In this document: positions 46,801 through 59,887 of the stretch, piece by piece | Numbering within the stretch: position 1 is the first letter of the stretch | Layout: each line of letters begins with the position of its first letter | Source of the DNA: Ipomoea triloba | Taxonomy: Eukaryota > Streptophyta > Magnoliopsida > Solanales > Convolvulaceae | Assembly: GCF_003576645.1 (NCBI RefSeq) | Contig: NC_044922.1 | Location: forward strand, 25,719,341 to 25,783,340 | Direction of reading: 5' to 3' | Length of the DNA stretch: 64,000 nt | Notes under the pieces: generated by a model | Database searches by the model: none | What the model was told of the DNA's origin: nothing | The model's input: only the letters and a program-made list of their open reading frames with translations | Program-made: the position numbers and the translations under genes

Positions 46801-49800
46801 GCAAAGAAACAGCTACAACAGTTTATATCAGCTTTGAGAGGGTGTGAAATAATGGTGAATGCATGCTTTTCACTTGGCGCGACTTTAGACAACACAGATT
46901 CAAAGCTGTTACATGATCTTCTAACACCTGGTATGACTGGATTAAATATCTGTAAAGATGATGTACTATTTGTTGGTATCATGCATCTTAATAATGTTTG
47001 CAGGAAAAGGACTTCCAGATGTTAAATTAGTTATAAAGAAGTTTAAAGATGCTTTTGATTGGGTGGAAGCAAATAGTTCAGGTCGTATTATCCCTTGTGA
47101 AGGGGTTGATGAGGAGTATGATGCTGCATGCGGTTCCCTTAGGAAGGTTGAACTTAGTCTGGCAAAGCACTTGAAGGAACAACAAAAGCTGTTTGGAGAT
47201 ACATCGGTAAAACATACATATGAATTCTTTCATATACATTCGTTGGATCTTCTTTATTCCTATCTAATAATTTTCTTTGTGTTTCTTTTTTCCTTTTATG
47301 GATATTTTATGTTTACTTTTGTATGTAGATTAAGTATGTCACAGTTGGAAAGGATGCATACCTCTTGGAAGTGCCAGAAAGTTTGTGTGAGCGCGTTCCT
47401 CAGGAGTACGAATTGCAAGCATCCAAAAAGGTCTGTCTTATATGTCAGAAATACACTCCAATTGATACTGGATTTTTTTAAGGATGGAAAACCCAGTCCA
47501 AGATTTCAAAAGTTTTGAATCTAAACCTACATCAATTACATATGCTGTCTTGATAGTACGAAGTATTTAGTTGTGGAAGTAATGACTTTCAAATTTTTAG
47601 AGATCTGGACGGTTTTCTTTTACTTCTTGATTGTTAGTTCACGTCTCCTGAGTTATACACAAAGACCATGCAAAAGAAAGTGGGGTGCTGGAATGTGGGA
47701 TATTTGTTTCTTGGCGAAGCAAGATGCATCAAAACAAGTATTATTTTAAAAGTGCATGGTTCTAATCATGAATACAATGAATCAAGGAAGCTAAAATCCC
47801 AATTATCTTTACTAAGTAATGTTTACAAAGCCCGTAAATTATGGGGTGTAAAGATAGGTAAGTTACTTTTCATAAACCAGTGCTATTCAATCTTTTATTT
47901 TTTATTTTTATTTTGTTAACATACTAACAATGATTTAAACTAACTGGTAAAAGAAAGGAAAGTATGAGACCCTTAAGGGCAGTAGAATCAATCATCCATT
48001 TCTCAGTTCATTTTTATTCATGAAAACTAGTTGATATCACATAAATAAATTATCTCCATGCTTGTTAACAGCATCATTACAGATAAATATAATGTTGTTT
48101 CCAGATATTTAACCAGCATGCAGTTTAAAGAGATAATGTGAAGATATTTTCCTTTGGGGAAAGTTTTGCTCCTTTGTTTACTATGTTGCTTATTCCTAAG
48201 TTGTCTTGAAGTGCTACGTGGAACATACACTCTTAACACTGTCAACGTCTATACTCAGGGTTATTTCCGGTATTGGAATCCAGTTATAAGGAAGTTAATG
48301 GGAGAGCTTTCTCAGGCTGAAACTGAGAAAGAGTCCAAGTTGAAAAGTATTTTACAAAGGCTTATTGGGCGTTTTTGTGAGCATCATAGTATATGGAGAG
48401 AACTAATTTCTACTATTGCAGGTAACATTGCCTTTTCTAATAGTAGCGTTTGCCCATCTCTTTTTGGGTTTATTGTGCTCATCACTGCTTATATTAAGAA
48501 AATATTTGCCCAAAATTACACTTGCTTTTAGGCCATGTGGCTTTCCACTGCTTTTCGCTGTATTTAACTTAATCAATAATTTAGTAATATTTATAATAAT
48601 TTGGTGCTTACATGATAACCCTGTATCTACTTCCCTTTTCTTTTTCTGCTGGGAAGGTGAATGTATGGCCAACATAATCTGACTTCTACACTAATATTAC
48701 TTCCCTCTTTTCTAAAAAGTACATTTACTTGACATTTGTTTTCATTTAATCTCCTGGTAAAATGTACTAATTGATAGGGAATTCATACTTGCTTTCTTCT
48801 TCCCTTGTTTTCCTTCGCCAATTGAAAGCTGAAAGTGCAATTGGGTGCTTGGTTAGAGCACCACTGTGTGACCTTATCCAGTTCATATAAATTTTATTTC
48901 TATTTTGTCTTCTTCTAATACTAGTTTGACCAGTTCCATTTGAAGTAATAACTGTAAAAGACCATTGTTGGTGTGTTTCTTTTTCAGAACTGGATGTTTT
49001 GATCAGTTTATCCATTGCTAGTGATTACTATGAAGGGCCAACATGTCGGCCACATATAAGGGAATTGCCCTCTCAGGACAATGTTCCATGCCTTGTTGCT
49101 AAAAGCTTAGGACATCCTATTCTTAGAACTGATTCTCTGGATAAAGGAGCATTTGTCTCCAATGATGTTACACTTGGTGGTGCTGGACATTCGAGTTTTA
49201 TCCTGCTAACTGGTCCTAATATGGGAGGAAAATCTACTCTTTTGCGCCAAGTTTGCTTAGCTGTGATTTTGGCACAGGTGATTAAAAATTGGTGCTGTGT
49301 TTTTGTTTGCTCTGTTTTATGTTAATGACTTAGCTCATGATTCTGTGCAGGTTGGAGCTGACGTACCAGCAGCATCTTTTGACCTGTCCCCTGTGGACAG
49401 GATCTTTGTTCGAATGGGTGCTAAAGATCATATTATGGCTGGCCAAAGTACTTTCTTGACAGAACTCTTAGAAACTGCATCTATGCTGGTGAGATATCAT
49501 TCTTTGTGTGTGCAATTACATTATTTTTCTTGACTGCCATTCTTTGCTTCTTAGACACGCATATATTGACTACTAGGTGGATGCATCAAATGAAATCACT
49601 GATTGAGATGGGAAATGTTTTTGAAATCAACTAATTGGTATTTTGTTTGAATATGGTGTAAAATGAATAGCCTACGAATTCTCCAAAGCCCATATATTGT
49701 TCGTTTCCTCTGATTCAGGAATACTTCTCTTAATGAGAAGACTTATGCCTATTGAGCACTGTGACAAAGGGAGGAAACATTCTTAAGCTTCATTCTTGCA

Positions 49801-50861
49801 TGTTCCTAAACCTGTTGTGTGATGCTGCATTGATATTTAATTTCACTCTTGTTTCGTAATATCGACCTAATTCTGATGGTAAATACAGTCGTCTGCAACC
49901 CGAAATTCACTTGTTGCACTGGATGAACTTGGCCGAGGAACATCAACTTCCGATGGACAAGCAATAGCGTAATGCGTTTTTCTTTGCTAGCATGCATACT
50001 TTTGATGTTCGATCAGTTCTGTCTGACAGTCTGAGGTTCTCATTTTTTCTTTCTTTGGCAGTGAGTCAGTTCTTGAACATTTTGTTCACAGGGTGCAATG
50101 TAGAGGAATGTTTTCTACTCATTATCATCGATTGGCCATTGACTATCAGGAAGATCCTCAGGTGCGGTCATTCATCCTTTTTCCCTAATAATTGAGATTA
50201 AGCTTTCCTCAAATTTGGTCTCTGAGGAAAAGAGATTGATACTTGTCATTTTTCGGAACATTAATATGCTAAGCAGATTCTTGGTTTCTTTCAATTTCAT
50301 CATTCACCCGGGTTATTTTTGAATTCTCAGAAAATATGTTCATCTTCTCTTGGTTTATAGGTCTCGCTGTGTCATATGGCATGCCACGTTGGTGAAGGAT
50401 TAGGAGGTTTGGAGGAAGTTACGTTTCTCTATAAGTTGACATTAGGCGCATGCCCCAGAAGTTATGGTGTGAATGTTGCGCGCCTGGCTGGTGAGTTAAT
50501 AATACACAGCATTGTTATTGTTTGCTTGGAGAGGGGTAGTCAAGGGATTTGGGTTAGTCTTAGGCTAAACTAAACGATCTTCTCCAAAATTTATCATCTC
50601 TTTGCTTTCTCGAACCACATCATTGTAGGACTTCCTGATAATTTACTCGAAAAGGCTGCTGCGAAGTCTCGAGAATTTGAAGGGGTATATGGCGGCAACA
50701 ACAAAGGATCGAGAGGAAATTCGAGTAAGAATTGGGATGAAAAGGCGATAGAAGTCATCCTGAGCTTGATGCATGTTGCCGATTACAATGAACCTTACGG
50801 GAGTAAGGCTTTTGAATTATTGAATGATTTACAATATAGAGCAAAGGTGCTCTTGGAATAA
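40872..50861 (+). CDS. MSH6: DNA mismatch repair protein MSH6
   Basis: 21 exons: 40872-41718, 42099-42192, 43598-43694, 43786-43839, 43938-44012, 44209-44277, 44629-44712, 44794-44988, 45600-46150, 46233-46362, 46566-46657, 46752-46930, 47004-47206, 47329-47430, 48259-48421, 48988-49277, 49351-49488, 49889-49968, 50062-50161, 50361-50490, 50629-50861. Phases are continuous, giving 1301 aa, close to Arabidopsis MSH6 (about 1324). MSH6 pairs with MSH2 as MutS-alpha to detect mismatches and small loops. Visible: PCNA-binding PIP box QRQITAFF (17-24), Tudor-like domain (about 92-140, RIKVYWPLDKCWYEGCV), acidic stretch, mismatch-reading GKFYELF motif (F368, E370), MutS lever/clamp, Walker A GPNMGGKST (1054-1062) and Walker B DELGRGTSTSDG. 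All catalytic motifs are intact. A hAT element sits in intron 2. The start ATG begins the conserved MASRRPS-PIP leader. Confidence 0.97.
42251..43367 (-). mobile_element. hAT transposon in MSH6 intron 2, with transposase remnant
   Basis: Ends CAGGGCCGT on both sides and a perfect 8-bp duplication TTTACAAA (42243-42250 and 43368-43375). On the minus strand 42744-42586 encodes 52 aa (MSSKKYTSRSEKRKKKRRIE, then QSQKGAFEKF) matching the N-terminus of TTF-type zinc-finger hAT transposases, then stops. The dimerisation/catalytic parts are missing. It is 401 bp from the nearest upstream exon end at its far side and leaves both splice sites of intron 2 intact. Confidence 0.9.
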
Positions 50862-51042
50862 ACTGGAAAAAAGGGCAGTGTACAGTTTTTTTGCATCCCC
50901 CATTGTATAATTTTGAAATTCCAATGTCCGTCCATTGTTTTATGTGGAATCGGTTGAGAATTGCAATGGGTACCTTTGCTCAAATCCTCTACTGATTGGG
51001 TCTGTTTTTACCAATAACCTCTAAAGAAACATCAACCCACAG

Positions 51043-51299
51043 GTTAATCCATGGATTATGGTCTACACATCTGTGTAGAGTGTAGACCATAAATAAAAAG
51101 TACATTTTTAATATAATAAAAATACATTATTTGTGTACGTAAAGTACATTATTTGAGTGCTTAAAATACATTATTTTATATATACTACCAAATAATGTAT
51201 ATTCAGTACACAAATAATATAATTTTAGTATATTAAAAATTTACTTTATATTCATGATCTACACAACTATGTGAATTATAGCCCGCACAATAATTTGCC
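51043..51299. mobile_element. MITE family M, copy 1 (gtagaccataaataaaaagt)
   Basis: An imperfect inverted-repeat element of about 250 bp. The left arm has gtagaccataaataaaaagt, the right arm is its diverged complement ending caataatttgcc, and the AT-rich centre carries repeated gtacattattt. It shares arms and centre with 54850-55101 and 63661-63906. Confidence 0.75.
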
Positions 51300-51789
51300 T
51301 AAGCCCTCTATGCCCCTAGTTTACCCAAAAGAAGAAGAGAAATTCTTACATAAGAACATCTCAGGGTCATAGAATATATGTAGTTTGTCTATCTGTTATT
51401 ATTATTATTATGAAAAATGCTATTTTAGTGATCGACACTATATGTTAATCCAACTTGTGGTAACATTGAAAAGAAAAAAAAAACGTTATTTTATAGAGTG
51501 CATTGTATTAAAGAATTTTGAGTTAAGTTTAATTTTGTAGGTGTGACTTGAATTAAATTTAGTTTAGTTTTATAATAGGAGGTATAAAATGCATATAAAG
51601 TATTAAAGTATGTTTATTCGCAAAAATACTATTCCAATTGAAGTCTATCAACTAAATAGGCTGCTAATGTTTTCAATGATAGAGGTGGCCACAATTTGGT
51701 GTCAATTTTGATAAACTGAAATCTTTTGAGAAGGTTTTCTGTAATTCTAGAGCAGGCGGTTTCAGTTTGAACCGCCTGCTCTAACGGGT

Positions 51790-51828
<39 letters not shown>

Positions 51829-52789
51829 ATCTAAATTCAACAATTTTTTTTTTTTTGGAATTTGTTAATTCTACCAGTAATTTTTATTGGACATTGCGAG
51901 TATATTAGACTGTTAGAAAACAATACATTTTTTTTCAAAGTAGAGTACTTTGAAATATTATTTATCAAAATAATTTTAAAATTTGTTTTTCAAAGTCATG
52001 TACTTTTTATCTCATCATGGCTTCTTTTTTGTTCTCCTCCTCCTCCTCTTCTTCTTCTTAATCTCGATCGTTGTACATTTCCCCCCCTCTTTTGGCTAAT
52101 TCCAACTTAACTTGAACTATACAATCTTTTAAACCCCTTCTAACTTAATTATCTTTGGCCCTTGGCCATGGCTCCATCAGTACCAAATTTGTTCAATTTT
52201 TATTTTTCACTATACATTCAAGAATCAAGAGCATTCATAGTTTTGATATTTAAAATTCTAAAGTACATGTTTTTAGCATTTAAAATATACAATAAGATTC
52301 AATGTTGTTATATATCTTAATTCCGTTTGCATTCTTTGTACTTGTGAAGGAAGTCGTACATCATGTTAAAATTATTGTACTTTAGCTTTTTCATGCCAAA
52401 AATATCTTTACACCTTTAAATATTCTGTTAGTTAGTTATTAGATACTAAATAAGTCAATACCTTATTGTCTAGTATCACCCGGTTGCACTCATATATGGA
52501 AGGGGTGGGTCAGTAATACTCTAAAAAGTACTAAATAAATTTACCTAATTGTATTTACCTCAGTACATTACTTGACAAAATAATTTATTTAATTAATATT
52601 GTATTAAACCAAATATATTTTATTATATATTTGGAGTATCATTTACATGTTTACTTAGACAACATATCTTTATTAGATATACATATAGATAAAATATATT
52701 TGTAATAAAAAATAATAATTAACTTCTTAATATAAACCTAAATATTAAGTTAATAATTAATGATACTTTTTGAAAACAATCCCGAAGAG
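51300..52789. other. Intergenic; poly-T tract and short imperfect repeats
   Basis: No gene. Notable pieces are a small inverted pair agagcaggcggtttcagtttg/aaccgcctgctct (51750-51782) next to a poly-T tract (51792-51824), and a ctcctcctcctcttcttctt run at 52035-52060. Confidence 0.5.
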
Positions 52790-53260
52790 TTTGATATTAT
52801 AGAAGAGAAACGATAGAGTTAGGAGGGACTAAGTCCCAATACAGAGTGCTAGCCTGTGAAACAGCCTAAAAGTTAAAGAATGAGCAATCATATTTTGTGA
52901 CCTAGGTACGAAAATAACATGACAAAAATTGAAAGTTGCAATAATCTTCCTGCATGCATCCATGAACAGACCTACGTAAGAGTAATAGGAGGAGTGCATC
53001 GAACTCAAACCACTGCAAAGCTGGGCGCAATTGGTGTGAATATCAACAGAAAATACCCCCTATCTTTAAGACAGGATAACACCTCCTTACATGCGACGGT
53101 CTCGGCTATAAGAGGCGAAAAGCAATCGAGTAACGGACCAGCACAAGCTGCTATGAAATCCTCATTCGGCGCCACCAAAACAGCCCCAAATGTAGCTTTT
53201 AAAGTTGTTGGATCGTACCCTGCATCGAAATAACACCTTTGCCGATCCGAGTGCACAGTC
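52790..53260 (-). pseudogene. LINE RNase H fragment
   Basis: The minus-strand frame 53256-53005 reads YFDAGYDPTTLKATFGAVLV, ACAGPL, SPLIAETVACKEVLSCLKDR, the N-terminal half of a plant LINE RNase H domain (metal-binding D, then E of AET-ACKE). Weaker homology continues to about 52790 in other frames. The reverse transcriptase is absent. Confidence 0.75.
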
Positions 53261-53344
53261 GTTAATGTTGAACAACAGTAGGAAAAATGTGTTCATGAGC
53301 CATCGATCCTTTCTACCTATCGACCATCCTTAGTTTATTGAAAG

Positions 53345-53450
53345 AAGAAAAAAGCTTTCAATGAAAAATATGACACTAGAGTAGCTCGCTCACTATTATT
53401 AGGGGATGTCGTTTACAAACGAGTCAAAAACATTGATAATGTGTTGGAAA
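53345..53450 (+). pseudogene. Possible gypsy integrase C-terminal scrap
   Basis: A frame of about 35 codons reads KAFNEKYDTRVARSLLLGDV then VYKRVKN. It recalls the Y-D-x-R-V-x-x-R-x-x-x-x-G-D-x-V-x-x-R motif at the end of gypsy integrases. Too short to be sure. Confidence 0.4.
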
Positions 53451-53469
53451 AACTCCAAAAACAAGTCAG

Positions 53470-54839
53470 AAGGGTATTTGTAAAAAGTGGTCTATATTAT
53501 GGGATTTGCCATATTGGAGCACTTATATGTAAGACATTGTCTTGATGTAATGCATGTAGAGAAAAATATTTGTGATAATATTATCGGGACATTGTTGAAT
53601 ATTCAAGGTAAGACGAAAGATTGTATCAAAGCTATAAAATATATGGTAGAAATGTCGATAAAGGATCAATTAGTAGTTTAGTACCACAAGAATCTGGAAA
53701 GAGGGCATACTTACCTCCATCTTGTTATACTTTGTCTAAAAAGGAGAAAATTAGTTTTTGTAGTTGTCTATTTATTTTAAATTTTTGTAGGCATTTGAGG
53801 CAAAGCCCTGCTCAACAAAGGAAGTAGATGAGATTCGTGAGATTTGGACAAAATATTTTTGTAAAGAATGCTTATAAATTTTTTGTAGGTAAACATGCAT
53901 GTTGATTTAGTATTGTTGTACAGCGTCAAATTATTGATATGTTGTTGATGACTAATATAATTATGATGAGTAGTGTTAAATATAATGTTTGAACTCTTAT
54001 TTAGTTAATTTTAATGATATGTTGGTACTTGATGATTAATTATTAATTATGTGTATTGATAGGGTTTGGTACGGTGCAGTAAAGTGTTGGTGTACTTACC
54101 AAAAAAAAAAAAAGTAAAGTGTTGGTGTGCTGATAGAATTAGTGTAGTGTAGTTCATATACTTCGTGTTGTATGTTCAAGTATTATTATTAGTGTGTGTT
54201 GAGAACGTTTGAACTGTGATACACTTATTAGTGTGTATTGATATAATTAGTACTTGATATACTCAGGGACGGAGCCAGAAAATTCGAGTTGAGGGGCCGA
54301 TATAGTAAAATTTTTTTTACCTTGTTAGTCGACATTATAATTAACCGTACCATATTATTATATATACTATACATTATACTTATATGTATAATGTATAGTA
54401 TATATAATTATGTGTAGCAAAGCCCATAATCAATACACACTAATTATGTGTAGCAATAACTATGCTATACTTATGTGTATAGCAAAGTCCCCCTACCCCA
54501 TAAGGTGGCTCCGCCCCTGGATATACTTATGTGTTGAAAACGTTTGAAGTGTGATAGATATTGTTGACAGTGTTAACAATGTTGAATAATGCTGGAATGT
54601 ACAGGAAAAAATTGATAATTTTATCAAATAAATTAAATTAAAAAATTAATCAATTAATCTACGTTTGATAAGGATCAGACGCATATTGTATATTAAAAAA
54701 AATGACAATCTGATTGTACAGGCGAATTTTTTTTATAAAAAAAATGACAACCTGCATCTGATGTTACCTCAACCAATCTGCGTCTGTGGCATATGCGTCT
54801 GAAGTACTTCAGACGCAGATGACTCATTCTGTACTAGTG
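53470..54839 (+). mobile_element. CACTA (En/Spm) transposon 3' part with TNP2-like remnant
   Basis: 53500-53760 encodes, in two frames, RHCLDVMHVEKNICDNIIGT, LNIQGKTKDCIKA, then PQESGKRAYLPPSCYTLSKK, the conserved order of En/Spm TNP2 transposases. The 3' terminus is the TAGTG at 54835-54839 (minus-strand CACTAGTACAGAATGAGTC). Subterminal cgtctg/cagacgc motifs repeat in both orientations at 54680-54825. The 5' terminus was not found. A hAT element (54264-54519) is nested inside. Confidence 0.8.
54264..54519. mobile_element. Short hAT element with 8-bp TSD
   Basis: Ends CAGGGACGGAGCC and GGCTCCGCCCCTG are flanked by a perfect 8-bp repeat GATATACT (54256-54263 and 54520-54527). 256 bp, non-coding, with a self-complementary ta-rich centre. 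Confidence 0.92.
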
Positions 54840-54849
54840 GAGGTAGGAA

Positions 54850-55101
54850 GGTTATTGTGTGGACCATAAATAAAAAGTACATTATTTGTGTATATAAAAT
54901 ATATTATTTAAATACTGAAAATACATTATTTTGTATATTATTAATTAATGTATATTCGGTACATAAATAATATATTTTTAGTATATTAAAAGTGTACCTT
55001 GTATGATGTACTTTCAGTATATAAATAATGTATTTTTAATATATAAAATGTGTTTTTTATGATTCACACAACGCAGAGTATGATACATATAATAATTTGC
55101 G
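54850..55101. mobile_element. MITE family M, copy 2
   Basis: The left arm gtgtggaccataaataaaaa and right arm ending ataataatttgc match copies at 51043 and 63661. The repeated gtatat/gtacattattt centre is shared. It lies immediately next to the CACTA end. Confidence 0.75.
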
Positions 55102-57249
55102 AGGAGGTAGTTTGATAAGTAGATGAGAATATTAAATGCAAAATAAAGGTTAGACCGACAGGGGCCTATCAAATACGGAGTATCAATTAATAGGACACGC
55201 AAGAGGTTGTGAACTTGTGATTTTAGTAATGCCAGATCTGGAAAAAGAAATTAAAGGAAAGTTTGAGAAAAAGGAAAATGGAAAATAAGTAGACCCTTTG
55301 TCTTAAAAAGACTTGTTTGTTATGAACAGAAGTTATTAAAAAAATTCAATTTAAAAAAAAAAGGTTTTTATTGTTTCTTCAACTTCACTTTATTTGGTTA
55401 AATATTTAATTTTAGTTCGTTCCAAATAATATATGATTTCCTAATTTAAATATTACTAACTTTAGACGTACTTATTCTAATATATTCTTTATTCTGTTTT
55501 TTTTTTCCCTTTTTACTTTTTCTATATGAGTTTCAATTCATCTCTATTATGAAGAAATTTTGAAAAGGATATCATATTATTTTATCTGAAAAAACATATC
55601 AAACACGACTATGTCTTGCAAAATGGGATGGATAGAGTAAAAAACTTAACATAATAATGTGAACTTCTTAACAAAATGTTATATTATAAAAAATTTTATT
55701 AGTGAAAAAATAAACTTAAAAAGCTAATTATTAGGTAAATTAGTATTTTATTATTAGTTGTTAACATGTAAAATGATTTATAAGAATATGCTTATATTTT
55801 ATTATTTATTCAACTGTTTTTACAAATGTCATAAAGGAAATGACTACGAGTCATGCTATAACATGCGCTCTTAGCCAGCCACTTACTCAATCTTCCGCAC
55901 AAGTCACAAATAAAGACACATACAAATAACAAAATTAGATAAACATTGCTAAGTAAGGTTTACTCCACCCTATAAATAAGTTTTATACAATATATAACCA
56001 CACTATCAAAATAATAAGCTATAAGGCTTTATAGTACTCAACTTAAAACTTAACTTCAAAATAAATCTTTGTCTCACCTCACAATATACGTAGAGATTAG
56101 CTCAAGATAAATTTTTTTGATAATTCTTTCAAAATAACATCTTTTCCAAAAGAAATCATTTTCAGGAAGACGTATGGAGGAATATCAGATCAAATAATGG
56201 AATATGGTCATATGTCATTAAGCCCTAGTGAACAGTAATCCCTCTACTGAACACTACGCAAAAATTCCATTCAAATGGAACTAGACCTAAACCTTAAGTG
56301 TATTCACCCCCAAAGGCCAGGTTTCCAAGCCCAATGGATAGTAATAAGTCCAAGTAGCCAGGATTTGTTTCTATTGACTACTACTCAAACAAGGTAAACC
56401 CCTAAGTGAAAGGCTTCTCTAACCACTACTCAAATCAACCAGACTTATAGTCTTAGTGAGTCATGATATTTTTCTATTGTTCACTCCTCAAAATAACAGG
56501 GACATTACATAACTCCCTAGTGAGTCAGTTTTTACATTAATGCTCACTCCTCAACATAAACTCGATTTCAACCCAATAAACCAAATTCCATAATAATCCT
56601 CCAATATCAAAATAAATATATAATTATAATCCTTATACCAAAGTAAATATTTCAAACTCGTATAACCATATATGTGGAAACACATTTTCCAAAATCCACC
56701 AAATTGAGAGTTTTTCAGTTCTCAATACTTTCCAAAAATCATTTTCCAAAGTAAAATAAGCATCATGGCCAAACAAATTTTCACCAAGATATTTAGCAAC
56801 CAAATACGTACCAAGCACAAAACAACAAGATACACAACAAACAGAAACTGATAGAAATTTCAAAAATTTTGATTCGGATTGCGAATTTTTTTGAGAGAAA
56901 TTGGTAACACATTTTGATACAAATTTTTCCAAATATAAATTTCAGAAAGTCTAGAATATACACAAAAATTTTCATATCAATCCAAGTTCTGAGAGTATTA
57001 TTCTCGATTTTTTTTCAAAACGGTTCAAGACAAAATTTTACTGACAACACACTGTCAAGAACTAAACGAAATTTTATATGATTTTTAGAGCATATTTTCA
57101 GCCCAAACTTTTTATGGATATCAAATGCTACAAGTGTAGGTTCTCCAGAAAACATTTCAAACAAAAAGGAGTTCAATAAGTATTTTTCACGAATTTAATT
57201 TTCCAATTGCACCAGGCAGAATTTTCTCAGACAGTGACTACAGGGCGTA
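55102..57249. other. Intergenic, no gene recognised
   Basis: AT-rich. 56200-56570 has four loose repeats of an actcctcaa/ctagtgagtca theme, possibly decayed LTR or minisatellite. Minus-strand frames around 56633-56975 have no recognisable domain and a biased composition. Confidence 0.45.
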
Positions 57250-57332
57250 AAATCTTTTTTTTTTTAAACACAATAAAATCACCATACAACATAGAGGTCC
57301 ATAATCAGGTGAGAACTGTGCCTCGGATGAGA

Positions 57333-57533
57333 ACCCGTAGACAAATTCAAACCATTGGTCTAATAGATTTAACGGTTGAAAGTAATAATAATAAAAAATT
57401 TATAATATTTTTGAAAATGACCCTATTCATTTTAAAAATTTGTAATATTTATGAAAATGACTCTGCATTGATTTCCCATCCATAAGATCTTGCAAATCAA
57501 TGGTATGAATTTGTCCACGAGTGGTTCTCATAT
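57333..57533. mobile_element. Probable MITE (atgagaacc ends)
   Basis: Left atgagaacccgtagacaaat and right atttgtccacgagtggttctcat are inverted copies, each followed inward by an aaaccattg/caatggta pair. The centre holds two copies of an aaaatttataatatttttga unit. A (gt)n(at)n microsatellite follows at 57541-57570. Confidence 0.6.
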
Positions 57534-57536
57534 GAT

Positions 57537-57569
<33 letters not shown>

Positions 57570-58559
57570 CAAAATATAAGTAAATTTTGGAGGACATAAA
57601 CACTTGGATTCCAAAATCAACAATAACCCTTGAATCCCTACACTTAACTCTGCTGCAAACTCTCCTTTTAACCAGCTAGAATACGAATAAAATCACATAT
57701 AAATACATATACTCCCTCGGTCTCATTTTACCTGTCATATTTACTATTCATTGGTCAAACCAATTCTTTCTTCATTGCTTATTTTCTTTAGTAATTTTTG
57801 TTTATTTTTAAATTTTTTTTTTGTGTTTAATAGTATTTTTAATGTAATTTCTAAATATATAAATTTTATATATTAATGTTAAACTTAATATTATGAAAAA
57901 TTGGATTAAAAATAAATTCAATCAAACTAAGTCTCGTTAAACCAATCAGACAACCAAAATGGGACATGTTGGAAAAATTGTTGCTGCTATCTGTAATACA
58001 AAAGAGATACAAAATAATACAGAAATACAAGGGAACAAAACCGGATCATCTGGTATCTTCAGGCGTGTACACTTTCCTATAAGCTTTAAATCTCCCTTAG
58101 AAAAGCAACAGGGTTCCAGATTTAATCTTATGGGATACAAGAAGATAATGAAACTCTTAGGTTGCTTCAATTAAGAATTTCCTGGAGAATTGTAGGACTG
58201 TAAAATATCAAGGTTAAACAACAAGTTCAGTTGTGTTGTCGTCAGATGTATCTCCTTAAGATTTTATAGAAATAAAATCTAACTGTTAGGAGAGGTTACT
58301 GGAAGTTTAAAGCAGTTTTAAAACCAACTTCCAAAGATATATATGAATATAACTGATCTGGGATTACTTACGTAAGATTATGTTACTATGCATGTAATAT
58401 AATTCAACCAATTATATTAACACTTTAATATTTCACATGCATGCATGTGAACATGCAATCTTAGGAAATATTAACAATCACATGCATAGCAACAGACATG
58501 CCAAAATGAAAAGCATTTACGTAATATTCAAAAGGAGAGGTTCAAGCCATAAAGTGGTG

Positions 58560-58855
58560 AATTCCCTCAACTTCCGAGAGATCATGCGAGACATAAGACT
58601 CATGCCATGCGAGAGATAGTTTGCTTTGCCAATGACCTCTCGAGAGGTGCATGATGTTCGAGAGATACATCACCATCATATTCTAAAGGTGAATATACGG
58701 AGTAATTTGCCTTCGAGACATCGTTTCCATGCGAACCTTTTAACATAAACCACATTCCATTCGAGAGGTAATGCAGAGTACGTTCGAGACATAACTCCTA
58801 CGAGACAGATTTTGCGAACCGACCTCTCGCGGACCTCTCGAGTATTTCAAAATCA
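58560..58855. repeat. Cluster of cgagag / cgagac hexamers
   Basis: A dozen or so cgagag, cgagac and ctctcg motifs in under 300 bp, irregularly spaced, against an AT-rich background. It does not form a clean tandem repeat. Confidence 0.5.
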
Positions 58856-58859
58856 TCTC

Positions 58860-59885
58860 TACCAAACTCAATAATATTTACTACTTCACAACTCCAAATA
58901 TTATTTAAACTTGCATGGTAGACATCTGAACCATTAATCTCTATTACTGTACAAATATCTAACAGGAGAGAGGTGGTATGAGAAATAATTTACTCCATAA
59001 ATTTAAATAAACTTGCGGTAACACTGAAGGGAAGAAACGAAAAGTGACGTGCAACATGTTTTTTTTTTTTTTTGGCCTCTTTCGCTGTTGAAGCCGAATT
59101 GAATGGAAAAGGTGAGAATTGATTGTGAGAGTCGATAATGATGATGAAGGTGAGGTGAGAAACTGGTGACAGCTGCGCTGATGGTGAAGGAATTGAGAAA
59201 CAAAATAATGATTAGCTAGGTTCGTGGTTCTCCTCTTTAGCCGTGCGTAATTACTAATGGGTTTAGTTCAAAATTTTGTGTGTGAAGAAATAAAAAAGGA
59301 GGGTACATATATATAGTATTTTTCATTGTAAAAACAGTTGGAAAACAGTAGATATCATTTGCAGGAGAATAATTGTTGATTAACGTGGAGCATGGATGCC
59401 CTGTCGGGATATCTCGACGGTAACTATGCCACGACTATTAATTCACATCTCACTCCGTGGCACTATGGACAATCACATCTCATTGGACTCTCTCCATCAA
59501 TCGCCATCACACTTTTATTTGATATATTTAGTGAGTGATGTTGAAGTCACCTTTTGAATCTATTTTTTTAGGTGACGAGCAGGGACAGACCCACAATGAA
59601 GACAATGGGGCAGCTATCCGTCTCCTCCGCCCCATCCACATATATAGTATTTAGTGAGTGATGTTGAAGTCATCTTTTTTTTTTTTTGTTTTTTTTTTTG
59701 TTTTTTTTTTTTTTTGTTTTTGCGCGTCAGGTAGTTTAGCTAAGTTGCGGTGAACGTGACCGCGCAGTAATGGTCTCAAGTGCGGTTGTGCGATTAAATT
59801 TGATTCAAATCTTGTTTAAATCAACATCCAGGATTAACAATGATTAAAAAACGCTCGGTGGCAATTTAGTCTTTTTGCATTTAGG
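58860..59885. other. Intergenic, no gene recognised
   Basis: Contains a poly-T/G mosaic (59677-59718). A small minus-strand frame at 59003-59203 has no supporting pattern. Confidence 0.45.
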
Positions 59886-59887
59886 GT

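Noticed and set aside
59003..59203. 66-codon minus-strand frame
   Set aside because: No domain, no intron or promoter evidence, and a poly-Lys run derived from a poly-T tract.
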